DNA of 64,000 bases from Candidatus Cryptobacteroides faecipullorum (GTDB taxonomy: Bacteria > Bacteroidota > Bacteroidia > Bacteroidales > UBA932), in the NCBI GenBank assembly GCA_017694885.1, contig JADIMH010000006.1, positions 1 to 64,000 of the forward strand, in the 5' to 3' direction. Below the pieces are notes generated by a model. It was given only the letters and a program-made list of their open reading frames with translations. It made no database searches and had not been told where the DNA came from. The translations under genes were made by a program, and so were the position numbers. Below are positions 36,751-46,161 of this stretch, piece by piece. Within the stretch, counting starts at the first letter, position 1; every line of letters starts with the position of its first letter.

Positions 36751-37347
36751 TCAGAGCCTTATTCTGGGGAATGCTGCATCAAGGATCCGGTCTACACACT
36801 CTTCCACGCTGAGACGGGAAGTGTCTGTATCTACGTCAGGGGCTTCCGGAGCCTCGAAAGGAGCGGAAATACCGGTGAATTCCTTTATCTCTCCACGTCT
36901 GGCCTTGGCATAGAGGCCTTTTACATCCCTTTTCTCGCATTCTTCTATCGGAGTCGACACGAATATTTCCATAAAGTCTTCGGCTCCTATGATGTCTCTG
37001 GCCATATCCCGCAGTTCACGTGTGGGACTGATGAAAGTAGCCAGGGTGACTATTCCAGTCTGAGTGAACAGCCTGCACACTTCAGCCACTCTGCGGATGT
37101 TCTCTTTCCTGTCCTGCGGGGAGAATCCCAGACCGGCATTGAGCCCGCACCTGACATTGTCCCCGTCTATGATCCGGCAGAATATCCCTTTCTCCGAAAG
37201 GGCCTTTTCAAGAGCGACCGCCACGGTGCTTTTCCCTGAACCGGAAAGACCTGTGAACCATAAAGTAAGACCTCTCTGTCCCAGAAACGCCTCCTTTTCA
37301 CGGCGGCTTTGCATTTTAGAGAATATCGGATAAATATTGTTTTCCAT
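36751..37347 (-). CDS. cysC: Adenylylsulfate kinase
   Basis: 198 aa, a normal size. It phosphorylates APS to PAPS, the sulfate donor for sulfotransferases. The P-loop is GLSGSGKS (33-40), the APS-binding region [10 protein letters not shown] follows, and NIRRVAEV and the FISPTR segment are present. It starts 4 nt after the SLC13 transporter stop. There is no cysH (PAPS reductase) or sulfite reductase nearby, so the PAPS made here is more likely used by the clustered sulfotransferase than for sulfur assimilation. Confidence 0.95.
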   Translation of the reverse strand: MENNIYPIFSKMQSRREKEAFLGQRGLTLWFTGLSGSGKSTVAVALEKALSEKGIFCRIIDGDNVRCGLNAGLGFSPQDRKENIRRVAEVCRLFTQTGIVTLATFISPTRELRDMARDIIGAEDFMEIFVSTPIEECEKRDVKGLYAKARRGEIKEFTGISAPFEAPEAPDVDTDTSRLSVEECVDRILDAAFPRIRL

Positions 37348-37351
37348 AATA

Positions 37352-38914
37352 TCAGAATTTCCAGAAGACCGGTATGAGTATCATCGAAATAATGAATGCA
37401 ATTATGTTCAACGGCAACCCGAACCGGGTGAAATCCCGGAACTTGTAGTTTCCGATTCCCTGGGCTATCATGTTGGTCTGGTAACCTATAGGGGTGGAGA
37501 AACTTGCCGATGCGGCGATTGTTATGGCCACGAAGAATGGCATCGGATCGATTCCGAGCTGGGTGGCTGCGGACATTGCTATCGGAAAGGCGAATGCCGC
37601 TGCCGCATTGTTGGTGATGAGTTCGGTGATTATATTGGTGGTAATATAGAGGGCGGCCAGAACCATCAGCGGAGATACGTTGCCGGAAATGGCGGAAGTC
37701 AGTTTGCCTGCCAGCATGTCCGCCAGACCGGAGTTCGTCATGGCTTTGCTGATTGCCAGGGCACTGGCTATTGTAACCAGAATATCCCATGAGATGAATT
37801 TCGTATATCTTTTGGCAGGGAAAAGATTCAGGGCGGCCATGATGACGGTCACTACACATACCCAGAAGAACATATCCAGTTCTATTCCCGGTATAAGGGC
37901 CTTTATTCCTGGCATCTGTCCGAAAGTAGCTCCTGCTATCATTATTGCCAGAAGCCCTATGGATACCCATTTCTTCCATTTCGGACAAGGGATTTTGTGG
38001 GGCTTTCCGTTGCTGAGCATCAGGAACTCGCTCGAATCCCCCCAGTTTGCAAAGAATGAATCGTCAGTCTCGATTATGAGCGTATCCCCTTCTTTCAGGA
38101 TAAGGTTTTCCGTATCGGACTGCGTTTCCCCGTTTCTTCGTATCTCCAATATACGGGCTCCGTATCTCTTGTCGAAATCGAAATCCTTGAAAGGAACGTT
38201 TATTCCCTTGAACCTCGGTCCGATGACTGCTTCTGTTTTATGCAGGTTCCTGTTCTGTCCTGCAACTGCCGTTTCTTCCGGTGTCTTGTCGGACGGTAAA
38301 AGCCTGTTTCCGAACAATATGATATACAGTATTCCGACTACGGCTATCACTCCTCCGACTTTCCCCAGTTCGAACATCGAAAATCCCTTATATCCTTCCT
38401 CGAGCATCATTCCATGGACGACAAGGTTCGTAGAAGTGCCTATGAGCGTGCACATTCCTCCGAGTATTGCCGCATAGGAAACAGGTATGAGGAACTTTTT
38501 TACGTTCAGTCCTGCTTTTGCCGCCCATTCCTTTACTATCGGGATAAAAATCACGACTATGGGAGTATTGTTCAGAAATGCGGAGATCCCGGCTATCGTC
38601 GGCATAAGCTTCGAGTATCCTTTTCTTGCCGTCTGCCTTTTCCCGGGACGCACAGGCAGTATATGGCTTATCATATGCCCCAGGGCATCGCTCCTGCGGA
38701 TGCCTTCGCTTACCAGAAACAGCAGGGCTACGGTTATCATCCCTTCATTGCTGAACCCTGCCAGAAGTTCTTTTGGCGACAGGATTCCCGTACACATGAA
38801 AAGTACGCATACGGAAAACATCACAAGTCCCGGTCGCATAAGGTCGGCGACCAGGACAGCCAGCATTCCTAACAGTGTGATAAGCACGAAAATTACCTCA
38901 ACATTCCCTTCCAT
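37352..38914 (-). CDS. SLC13/DASS-family permease with TrkA-C domain, probable sulfate transporter
   Basis: 520 aa integral membrane protein. Two halves of hydrophobic helices carry paired ion-binding signatures, AFLNNTP and GTSTNLVVHG in the first half and ITNNAAAAFAFP and TPIGYQTNM in the second. Between them lies a cytoplasmic TrkA-C (RCK_C) domain at about residues 215-300; many relatives have two such domains. Members move sulfate, dicarboxylates or other anions with sodium. Its place as first gene of a PAPS-forming operon makes sulfate uptake the best guess. The upstream divergent region (38915-39167) contains no clear minus-strand promoter match. Confidence 0.85.
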   Translation of the reverse strand: MEGNVEVIFVLITLLGMLAVLVADLMRPGLVMFSVCVLFMCTGILSPKELLAGFSNEGMITVALLFLVSEGIRRSDALGHMISHILPVRPGKRQTARKGYSKLMPTIAGISAFLNNTPIVVIFIPIVKEWAAKAGLNVKKFLIPVSYAAILGGMCTLIGTSTNLVVHGMMLEEGYKGFSMFELGKVGGVIAVVGILYIILFGNRLLPSDKTPEETAVAGQNRNLHKTEAVIGPRFKGINVPFKDFDFDKRYGARILEIRRNGETQSDTENLILKEGDTLIIETDDSFFANWGDSSEFLMLSNGKPHKIPCPKWKKWVSIGLLAIMIAGATFGQMPGIKALIPGIELDMFFWVCVVTVIMAALNLFPAKRYTKFISWDILVTIASALAISKAMTNSGLADMLAGKLTSAISGNVSPLMVLAALYITTNIITELITNNAAAAFAFPIAMSAATQLGIDPMPFFVAITIAASASFSTPIGYQTNMIAQGIGNYKFRDFTRFGLPLNIIAFIISMILIPVFWKF

Positions 38915-39127
38915 CGATATTTCTGCATGTCATATTGTCACAAAAATTTTACTCATAAGCAAGAAATATGCAATATGTCGCGTGTCCTGAAAATATTTGT
39001 TGTCAAAAATTCGCTTTTCATGGTCCAGGTTTCTATATTTTCCGTTTTCAGTCCGGTTATTATTATACCGTTTCATGACTTTCCGGGTTCCGTCGGCCCG
39101 GAAAGAGCGGCAAATGAAAATTTATCG

Positions 39128-39135
39128 TATATTTG
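39128..39135 (+). promoter_or_regulatory. Probable -7 element of the ftsY promoter
   Basis: TATATTTG is an exact TAnnTTTG match, 32 nt upstream of the ftsY start. No TTTG box is found 19 nt upstream of it, so the -33 part is weak. Confidence 0.5.
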
Positions 39136-39167
39136 CCAGATTTATAACCTGTAACACATTAAATATA

Positions 39168-40100
39168 ATGGGTATATTCGACAAAGGGGTCCAGAAGACC
39201 AAGCGCAGCTTTTTCGAGAAGCTCTCAAGGGCGGTAGTAGGAAAGTCCAGGGTGGACGATGATCTGCTCGATGCGATCGAGGAGGCGCTCGTAGCTTCCG
39301 ACATGGGTGTGGAAACGACCCTCAAAATCATTGACAATCTTGAAGAAAGGGTTCATAAGGACAAATATGTGTCTCTCGATGAACTGACTGAAATGCTCAG
39401 GGATGAGATAAGCAAGCTTCTGGATATATCCGAAGAGGCGAAGGACAGTGTCGCCCCGTTCGATTTTTCCAGGAAGCCGTATGTAATCATGGTGGTGGGA
39501 GTGAACGGAGTGGGGAAGACGACCACTATCGGAAAACTTGCAGGCATGCTCAGAGCCCAAGGCAAGAAAGTCGTTCTCGGAGCCGCCGATACGTTCAGGG
39601 CCGCCGCGGTGGACCAGCTTACCATCTGGGCGGAAAGATCCGGGGCGGATATCGTAAAGCAGGCCATGGGTTCGGATCCGGCTTCGGTGGCTTATGACAC
39701 TGTCAGTTCGGCGGTGGCCAAAGGGGCGGACGTAGTGATTATAGACACTGCCGGAAGGCTTCATAACAGGATCGACCTTATGAATGAACTGACGAAAATC
39801 CGTAATGTCATGCGGAAAGTCATACCGGACGCCCCTCATGAAGTGCTTTTGGTGCTTGATGCTTCCACGGGACAGAATGCATTCCAGCAGGCCAAGGAGT
39901 TCGCTCGCGCTACGGACATCACGGCCCTTGCCGTCACCAAGCTCGACGGAACGGCTAAAGGCGGGGTAGTCATAGGGATAGTGGACCAGTTCAAAGTGCC
40001 CGTGAAGTTTGTCGGCATAGGAGAGGGAGTTGATGATCTGAAGGTATTCGACAAGAAAGAATTCGTGGATTCGCTGTTTTCGAAAGAAGATTTCCATTGA
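39168..40100 (+). CDS. ftsY: Signal recognition particle receptor FtsY
   Basis: 310 aa from the ATG at 39168. The frame is open to 38997, but the extra 57 residues are basic and not FtsY-like, and would run over the promoter. It is an SRP GTPase that docks ribosome-SRP complexes at the membrane. The NG domain carries [10 protein letters not shown] (111-120), [10 protein letters not shown] (141-150), DTAGRLHN (193-200) and [10 protein letters not shown]. The N-terminal acidic A domain is nearly absent, as in short FtsY forms. It is a single-gene unit ending at a strong terminator. Confidence 0.95.
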   Translation: MGIFDKGVQKTKRSFFEKLSRAVVGKSRVDDDLLDAIEEALVASDMGVETTLKIIDNLEERVHKDKYVSLDELTEMLRDEISKLLDISEEAKDSVAPFDFSRKPYVIMVVGVNGVGKTTTIGKLAGMLRAQGKKVVLGAADTFRAAAVDQLTIWAERSGADIVKQAMGSDPASVAYDTVSSAVAKGADVVIIDTAGRLHNRIDLMNELTKIRNVMRKVIPDAPHEVLLVLDASTGQNAFQQAKEFARATDITALAVTKLDGTAKGGVVIGIVDQFKVPVKFVGIGEGVDDLKVFDKKEFVDSLFSKEDFH

Positions 40101-40173
40101 GTCCGAAAATAGCCCCGTTTTAAAAGTAAATAGGAAAAATAGGATTGCTTATAATCTGAAAGCAAAATTTTTA

Positions 40174-40210
40174 AAATGCCTCGCAAACTGTTATGCGGGG
40201 CATTTTTTTT
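40174..40210 (+). terminator. Rho-independent terminator of ftsY
   Basis: AATGCCTCGCA pairs with TGCGGGGCATT (one G-T wobble), with an eight-base loop, and is followed by a run of T residues to 40210. Confidence 0.9.
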
Positions 40211-40221
40211 GACTTTTTTGC

Positions 40222-40252
40222 TTTGATTTGTCATTCTCTATTTCTAACTTTA
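40222..40252 (+). promoter_or_regulatory. Promoter of the second SusC/SusD locus
   Basis: TTTG (40222-40225), 19 nt, then TAACTTTA (40245-40252). This fits the Bacteroidetes TTTG-N19-TAnnTTTG pattern apart from the last base. It leaves a leader of about 60 nt before the SusC start at 40321. No inverted repeats suggesting an invertible promoter were noticed around it. Confidence 0.72.
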
Positions 40253-40320
40253 TCAGAAGTTTACGGCCTAACTAAGCACATCGCTATTAACAACTATTAT
40301 AAACTAACAAATTCGAGCCT

Positions 40321-43300
40321 ATGGTAAGAAAAATCTTCTTGTTGATTTTCTGCGCACTATCATTTGCATGTCTGTCCGCACAAGGACAGGACGTCAATGT
40401 GCGTGGCCGTGTCGTGGACGAGAACGGCAACCCGGCTGTCGGGGCCGCCGTTATGCTTGTCGGGGCTGATAACATCGGTGTCATTACTGATGTTGAGGGT
40501 AAATTTACTATTACCGCTCCATCGGGGGGGGGTACTTCAGATTTCTTATTTGGGTTACAAGACTCAGGAAGTCAATGTGGCGGCAAGGGTTGACGTTGCC
40601 CTTGAACCTGATTCCGAGGCCCTTGAGGCTGCAACCATTTCAACAGGTATGACCAATGTCGACAGGCGTCTCTTTACCGGAGCCTCCGACAGGCTGATGG
40701 CAGAGGATATGATGCTCGGCGGAGTCGCCGATGTCAGCCGTTCTCTCGAGGGCCGTGCGGCCGGCGTATCTGTCCAGAACGTTTCTTCTACTTTCGGTAC
40801 CGCACCGAAGATCAGGGTCCGCGGCGCAACTTCGATTCTTGGAAATTCCAAACCTCTGTGGGTTGTCGACGGAGTCATCATAGAGGATGTAACCGAGGTC
40901 AATACGGATGAATTGTCTTCCGGAGACGCAATTACCATGGTCAGCTCGGCCATAGCCGGCCTCAACTCGGACGACATCGAAAGCATAAATATTCTTAAGG
41001 ACGGTTCGGCGACATCTATATACGGGGCGAAGGCCATGGCCGGCGTGATCGTCATCACTACCAAAAAAGGACGTCCCGGATCCGCCAAAATCAACTATAT
41101 GGGTGAGTTTACCATGCGTCTCAAGCCGTCATACAGGGATTATAATGTCATGAATTCCCAGGACCAGATGAGCGTGTACTCGGAATTGGCCGACAAGGGA
41201 TTCCTCGGACTTGCCGAGACATTGCGTTCCAGCGAGTACGGCGTTTACGGTAAAATGTACGAACTCATCAATACCTACAATGAGACAACCGGACAGTTCG
41301 GCCTTCCTTACACTCAGGCTGCCATGAACAGCTATCTCCGCAAGGCGGAGTATCTCAACACCGACTGGTTCGATCTCCTGTTCAACGACTCTGTCATGAT
41401 GAACCATTCCGTAAGCGTTTCTCTCGGCAGCCAGAAGGCTTCATCGTATATCTCGATGAGCGTCATGGACGATCCGGGCTGGTACAAGAGGAGTTCCGTA
41501 GAACGTTATACCTTCAACGCGAATACCACTTTCCGCATATTGGATAACCTCAGTTTCACCCTGCTTGCAAACGGAAGCTACCGCCGTCAGGAAGCTCCCG
41601 GTACATTGAGCCAGGAGGAGGACGCGGTGTTCGGTGAAGTGAACAGGGATTTCGATATCAACCCGTTCAGTTTTGCTATGAATACTTCCCGCGCACTCGA
41701 CCCTGATCAGGACTATGTGCGCAACTATACTTCGTTCAATATTTTCGACGAACTGGAAAATAACTACATGTCCATAAACGCGACTGACATCCGTTTCCAG
41801 GGCGAGCTCAAATGGACCATCGTGCCGGGTCTCGATTTCAATTCCCTGGCATCGTTCCGCTATACCCAGACATCGATGCAGCATCACATTATGGACCAGT
41901 CCAACCAGGCAAGGGCCTACAGGGAAATGTCCGATGCCGTCATACAGCAGAGCAATCCTTTCCTTTATGACGATCCTGACCAGCTCAACCAGCTGCCTGT
42001 GACCATCCTTCCCGACGGAGGTATCTTCGAGAAGAGGGAGTACCGTTCTCCGAGCTATACCATACGTAACACCCTTACCTGGAACCATGAGTTCAACAAG
42101 ACCCATCTGGTGAACCTCTATGGAGGTATGGAGATCACACAGGTAAGAAGGTCCAATGACTGGTTCCGCGGCTGGGGCATGCAGTATGACCAGGGGGAGC
42201 AGGCTTTCTTCAACTATCTTGCATTCAAGAGGGCTTCCGAGCAGGGTGAAAATTATTTTACGCTTGAGAATACCGTCCGCAAGACAGCCGCTTTCTTCGC
42301 CATGGCCAGCTACTCCTACAAAGGCCGTTATTCGTTGAACGGTACATTCCGTTATGAAGGAACCAACCGTCTGGGCCGTTCACGTTCCGCCCGCTGGCTT
42401 CCTACCTGGAATGTCGGAGTCGCATGGAACATGCATGAAGAGGAATGGTTCAAGAACATGAGTTCCGATGCGCTTTCACACTTCACTCTCAGGGGGTCAT
42501 ACTCTCTGACGGCAGATGCCGGTCCTGACTGGATTTCCAATGCTACCGCAATCATTGCGAGCTATAACACCACCGGCCGTCCTTCAGCAGACAACAATGA
42601 GACCGGACTGCAGATCAGCATGCTCGGAAACGACGGACTTACATATGAAAAGAAGCATGAGCTCAATGTCGGTATGTCTGCGGGCTTTATAGGCAACAGG
42701 ATCAACCTCGAACTGGATGCATACTGGAGAAACAACTTCGACCTCCTCGGAAGGACCAACACTGCCGGAGTAGGCGGTGAAATCTGGAAATACGCCAATG
42801 TCGCCGACATGAAGTCAAAAGGAGTCGAGTTCACGCTCTCTACCAGGAATATAGACACCAGGAATTTCCGCTGGACTACCGACCTTACATTCTCGTGGAG
42901 CGAGCAGAAGATCACGAACCTCGATACTGACGCCAACATCATGTCGCTGGTTTCCGGTACGGGATACAACCTTGAAGGATATGCTCCGTCATCATTGTTC
43001 TCCGTTCCGTTCAAAGGACTGGATTCCGAAGGATTCCCTGTTTTCGAGATAGGAGGCGTTACCTATGACAAGACCAACTACAGCTCGATCGATTTCCAGA
43101 CCACGGAGGAAGATATCCTCAAGACGCTGAAATATGAGGGCCCTATCGACCCTATCTATACGGGAGGCTTCGGAAATACATTTACCTGGAAGAACCTGCG
43201 CCTGAATGTCTTCATGACTTACGGCTTCGGAAATGTCATAAGGCTGAACCAGGTATTCAAGTCCCAGTATTCTGACTTCTACGCCATGTCGAACGAATTC

Positions 43301-43672
43301 AAGAACCGCTGGACCGTCTCAGGAGACGAGAATACGACCGATATCCCTGTAATCGCCAGCCGCCGCCAGATCCAGGAATATACTTCTACAGGTCTGCGCA
43401 CAGGGTATAACGCATACAATTATTCAAGTGCGAGGGTTGCTAAAGGAGATTTCATCCGAATGAAGGAAATATCCCTTACCTATTCGTTCCCTAAGAAGAT
43501 GATCAGCAAGGCCAAGTTCGACAATCTTTCTCTGAAAATACAGGTGACCAACCCGTTCCTTATCTATTCTGACAAGGCTCTGGGAGGACAGGATCCTGAA
43601 TACTATTTCTCAGGCGGTGTGTCATCTCCTTTAGCCCGCCAGTTCACACTGACACTCAAGTTCGGATTCTAA
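40321..43672 (+). CDS. SusC/RagA-family TonB-linked receptor, out of frame at a G9 tract
   Basis: The gene begins at 40321 with a signal peptide (FACLSAQGQ) and a carboxypeptidase-D regulatory-like domain (VRGRVVDENGNPAVGAAV). At G9 (40524-40532) the frame is lost: read straight it stops at 40593 after 90 aa. The rest of the domain (GVLQISYLGYKTQEV), the plug (LWVVDGV, DIESINILKDGSATSIYG) and the whole barrel to a terminal TLKFGF continue in the +1 frame to 43672. Removing one G (G8) joins both parts into a normal 1116-aa SusC. This is either a switched-off phase-variable gene or a homopolymer sequencing error. The barrel frame shows no other damage. SusD follows after 12 nt. Confidence 0.9.
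40524..40532 (+). repeat. G9 homopolymer disrupting the SusC frame
   Basis: Nine consecutive G residues near codon 70 of the SusC gene. G8 gives the in-frame sequence TAPSGGVLQISYLGY, and G9 as seen is out of frame. Long G tracts are typical slipped-strand phase-variation sites and also common sequencing-error sites. Confidence 0.9.
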
Positions 43673-43684
43673 ACCATTACGGAT

Positions 43685-45190
43685 ATGAAAATGAAGATTT
43701 TATCAACAATATACAGAACAGTCCTGGCTGCTGTTCTCCTTCCGGTGCTCTTCTCCTGCAACGCATTCCTGGACGAGATGCCGGACAACCGTACCGAGCT
43801 CGATACGCCGGACAAGATATCTCAGATCCTGGTTTCCGCATATTCAACGCTCCTTCCTGTGACGATGCAGGAACTCATGTCGGACAATGTTACCGATTAT
43901 GGCAGCGACATGGATATCTATCAGTCCATATTCGACCAGTCATACCGTCTGATCGACGTAACGGGAGAATTCTTCGATTCGCCGTCCGAGGTATGGAACA
44001 GGACCTATCAGGCCATAGCTGCGGCCAACCATGCGCTTGAAGCCATCGAAAAGCTCGGGGGCGGAGAAGATCTCGATCCTTTCAAGGGAGAGGCCCTGCT
44101 GTGCCGTGCATACGGGCATTTCATACTTGTGAATACATTCTGCCAGGCATATAACACCGCTACGAGTACCGTCGACCTCGGAGTGCCGTATGCCACCGAG
44201 CCGGAGACCACTGTATTCGTTGACTATCAGAGAGGGTCGGTAGCTGATGTCTACAGCCATATCGCAGCCGACATTGAAGAGGGTTACCCTCTTATAGACG
44301 ATACCGTATACGATCAGGTCAAATTCCATTTCAACTCAGCGGCGGCAGCTTCATTTGCAGCGCAGTTCTTCCTCTATTACGGGGACTACGACAAGGCTGT
44401 CGCGTATGCTACGGATGCCATAGGAGAAGATCCTACAGGTCTTTTCCGCGACTGGTCTCTGTATACCGGGACATCCGCTACGGAGTATGCAAATGCTTTC
44501 GTATCGACCGAAGAGTCTGCCAACTTCATGCTGCAGACGTCCAACTCCCTTTTCTTCAGATATCTGAACGGACGTTATTTCCCTACCCAGCAACTGATGC
44601 AAAGTGCCATTCTTACTTCTTCCCCATGGGGAGCCGGTTCCAACATGCCGTATGTGTATATCCTTTACGGTTATGGCAACAGGTCGTTCTTTACTCCGAA
44701 GTTTACCGAGAATTTCGTGTATAGCGATATAGTCGCCGGAATCGGACAGCCGTACAACATTTTCGTAGTCTTTTCATCGGAAAAGACCATGATCGACAGG
44801 GCTGAAGCCAATGCTCTGAAAGGCGACTTCCAGGCAGCTGCAGCGGATCTCAACCATTTCTATCACAGCCTCGGGTCTACACTCACCCTGTCTGATGATC
44901 AGATAGCCGATTACTATGCTGACAATGAGTACAATACCCTTCCGCTTGCTCCGGCAGGCCTTACTCTCGATGACAAGACGGCCAATATGGTACGCGCCTG
45001 CCTGCACGCGCGCAGGATCATGACAGTGCATGAAGGCACCCGTCTTCAGGACCTGAAACGTTATGGAGTATCCTATACCCATGCACTTGACGGAGAGGCT
45101 CCGGTCGAGGTGACTCCTTATGACAAACGTCTTGCCATCCAGTTGCCGAATACCGTAGTGGCTGCAGGGCTTGCTGAAAATCCGCGTTAA
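43685..45190 (+). CDS. SusD/RagB-family nutrient-binding lipoprotein
   Basis: 501 aa, lipobox VLFSC (Cys25) followed by NAFLDE. Typical SusD elements include the helical repeats with EALLCRAYGHFILVNTFC, a second TPR-like stretch (FAAQFFLYYGDYDKAVAYA) and a C-terminal CLHARRIMTVHEGTRLQDLKR-type signature. It forms the substrate-binding lid for the SusC protein encoded 12 nt upstream. The intact reading frame argues that the locus is, or recently was, functional despite the SusC frameshift. Confidence 0.92.
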   Translation: MKMKILSTIYRTVLAAVLLPVLFSCNAFLDEMPDNRTELDTPDKISQILVSAYSTLLPVTMQELMSDNVTDYGSDMDIYQSIFDQSYRLIDVTGEFFDSPSEVWNRTYQAIAAANHALEAIEKLGGGEDLDPFKGEALLCRAYGHFILVNTFCQAYNTATSTVDLGVPYATEPETTVFVDYQRGSVADVYSHIAADIEEGYPLIDDTVYDQVKFHFNSAAAASFAAQFFLYYGDYDKAVAYATDAIGEDPTGLFRDWSLYTGTSATEYANAFVSTEESANFMLQTSNSLFFRYLNGRYFPTQQLMQSAILTSSPWGAGSNMPYVYILYGYGNRSFFTPKFTENFVYSDIVAGIGQPYNIFVVFSSEKTMIDRAEANALKGDFQAAAADLNHFYHSLGSTLTLSDDQIADYYADNEYNTLPLAPAGLTLDDKTANMVRACLHARRIMTVHEGTRLQDLKRYGVSYTHALDGEAPVEVTPYDKRLAIQLPNTVVAAGLAENPR

Positions 45191-45213
45191 CGAAACGATA
45201 ACATAGAACCATT

Positions 45214-46161
45214 ATGAAAAGAATACTTGAATATATGATACTGGCTGTCGCGGCTGTCGTTTCTGCAGTGGCCTGCAGCGAGGACAAGCTCAGCCCGACA
45301 AGCGTCATCGTAGACCCTATCAATCCGGAGACGGACTTCGACAAGTGGCTTGAAGAGAATTTCAGGGCTCCGTACAACATCCGCTTCCTCTACAGATACG
45401 AGGACATAGAAAGCGATATGACCTATGATCTCGTCCCTGCCGACGAGACCTGTTCGAGGATACTTGCAAAGCTTATCAAGTTCCTTTGGCTCGACCCTTA
45501 TACTGAAGTGGCCGATGCGAATTTCATGAGGCAGAACTCTCCGAGGGTCATGCCTGTGATAGGTTCCGGAGCCTGGAATACCAACGGTACTCTCCAGCTC
45601 GGTACTGCCGAGGGAGGCCTTAAGATCACTTTCTATGTAGCCAATTGGCTCGTTACACAGAACTTCTTGACAATCAATTATAACAACGGTGTCGATACAA
45701 CCGAAGGCTATACCGTGACCATCAACAGTATGGATGATATCAACTACTACTTCCTTCATACTGCCCATCATGAGTTCGGACATATCCTGAACCAGAACAA
45801 GGCCTATCCTACGGATTTCAACCTCATTTCCCAGAACGAGTATGTCGCCCAGTGGAATTCGATAACGGATGAAGAGGCTCTTCCGAGAGGATTCATAAGC
45901 GCTTATGCATCCAGCCAGCCGGGAGAGGATTTCGTCGAGGTCCTGTCATATTACATCACTTCGTCCGATGAGGAATGGAATGCGCGTCTGGCCATTGCCG
46001 GAAATGAAGGGTCGGAAATCATAGAGCGCAAACTCAATATAGTATCCAACTATATGATGGATTCCTGGAATATAGATATCGATGAGCTCCGTTCTGTCCT
46101 CGCAAGAAGGTACGGCGAGGTGGAAAGCATCGACTGGTCGGATTTTAGCACGGAGGAATGA
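45214..46161 (+). CDS. Zinc metallohydrolase lipoprotein (SusCD-associated HExxH family)
   Basis: 315 aa lipoprotein (SAVACS, Cys21, then SEDK). HEFGH at residues 186-190 is a gluzincin-type zinc site with a preceding His185. Glu242 in GEDFVEVLSYYI is a candidate third ligand. This matches the putative zinc-binding metallopeptidase or substrate-import-associated zinc metallohydrolase lipoproteins found beside SusC/SusD pairs in Bacteroidetes. Predicted to act at the cell surface on a protein or peptide; the real substrate is unknown. It lies 23 nt after SusD and overlaps the next gene by 4 nt. Confidence 0.85.
   Translation: MKRILEYMILAVAAVVSAVACSEDKLSPTSVIVDPINPETDFDKWLEENFRAPYNIRFLYRYEDIESDMTYDLVPADETCSRILAKLIKFLWLDPYTEVADANFMRQNSPRVMPVIGSGAWNTNGTLQLGTAEGGLKITFYVANWLVTQNFLTINYNNGVDTTEGYTVTINSMDDINYYFLHTAHHEFGHILNQNKAYPTDFNLISQNEYVAQWNSITDEEALPRGFISAYASSQPGEDFVEVLSYYITSSDEEWNARLAIAGNEGSEIIERKLNIVSNYMMDSWNIDIDELRSVLARRYGEVESIDWSDFSTEE

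Noticed and set aside
38997..39167. N-terminal extension of FtsY from an earlier ATG
   Set aside because: The extra residues are not FtsY-like and the stretch contains the TATATTTG promoter element; 39168 gives a normal FtsY start.
40222..40320. Invertible promoter upstream of the second SusC gene
   Set aside because: I looked for flanking inverted repeats around the promoter and saw none, and no recombinase gene is nearby.
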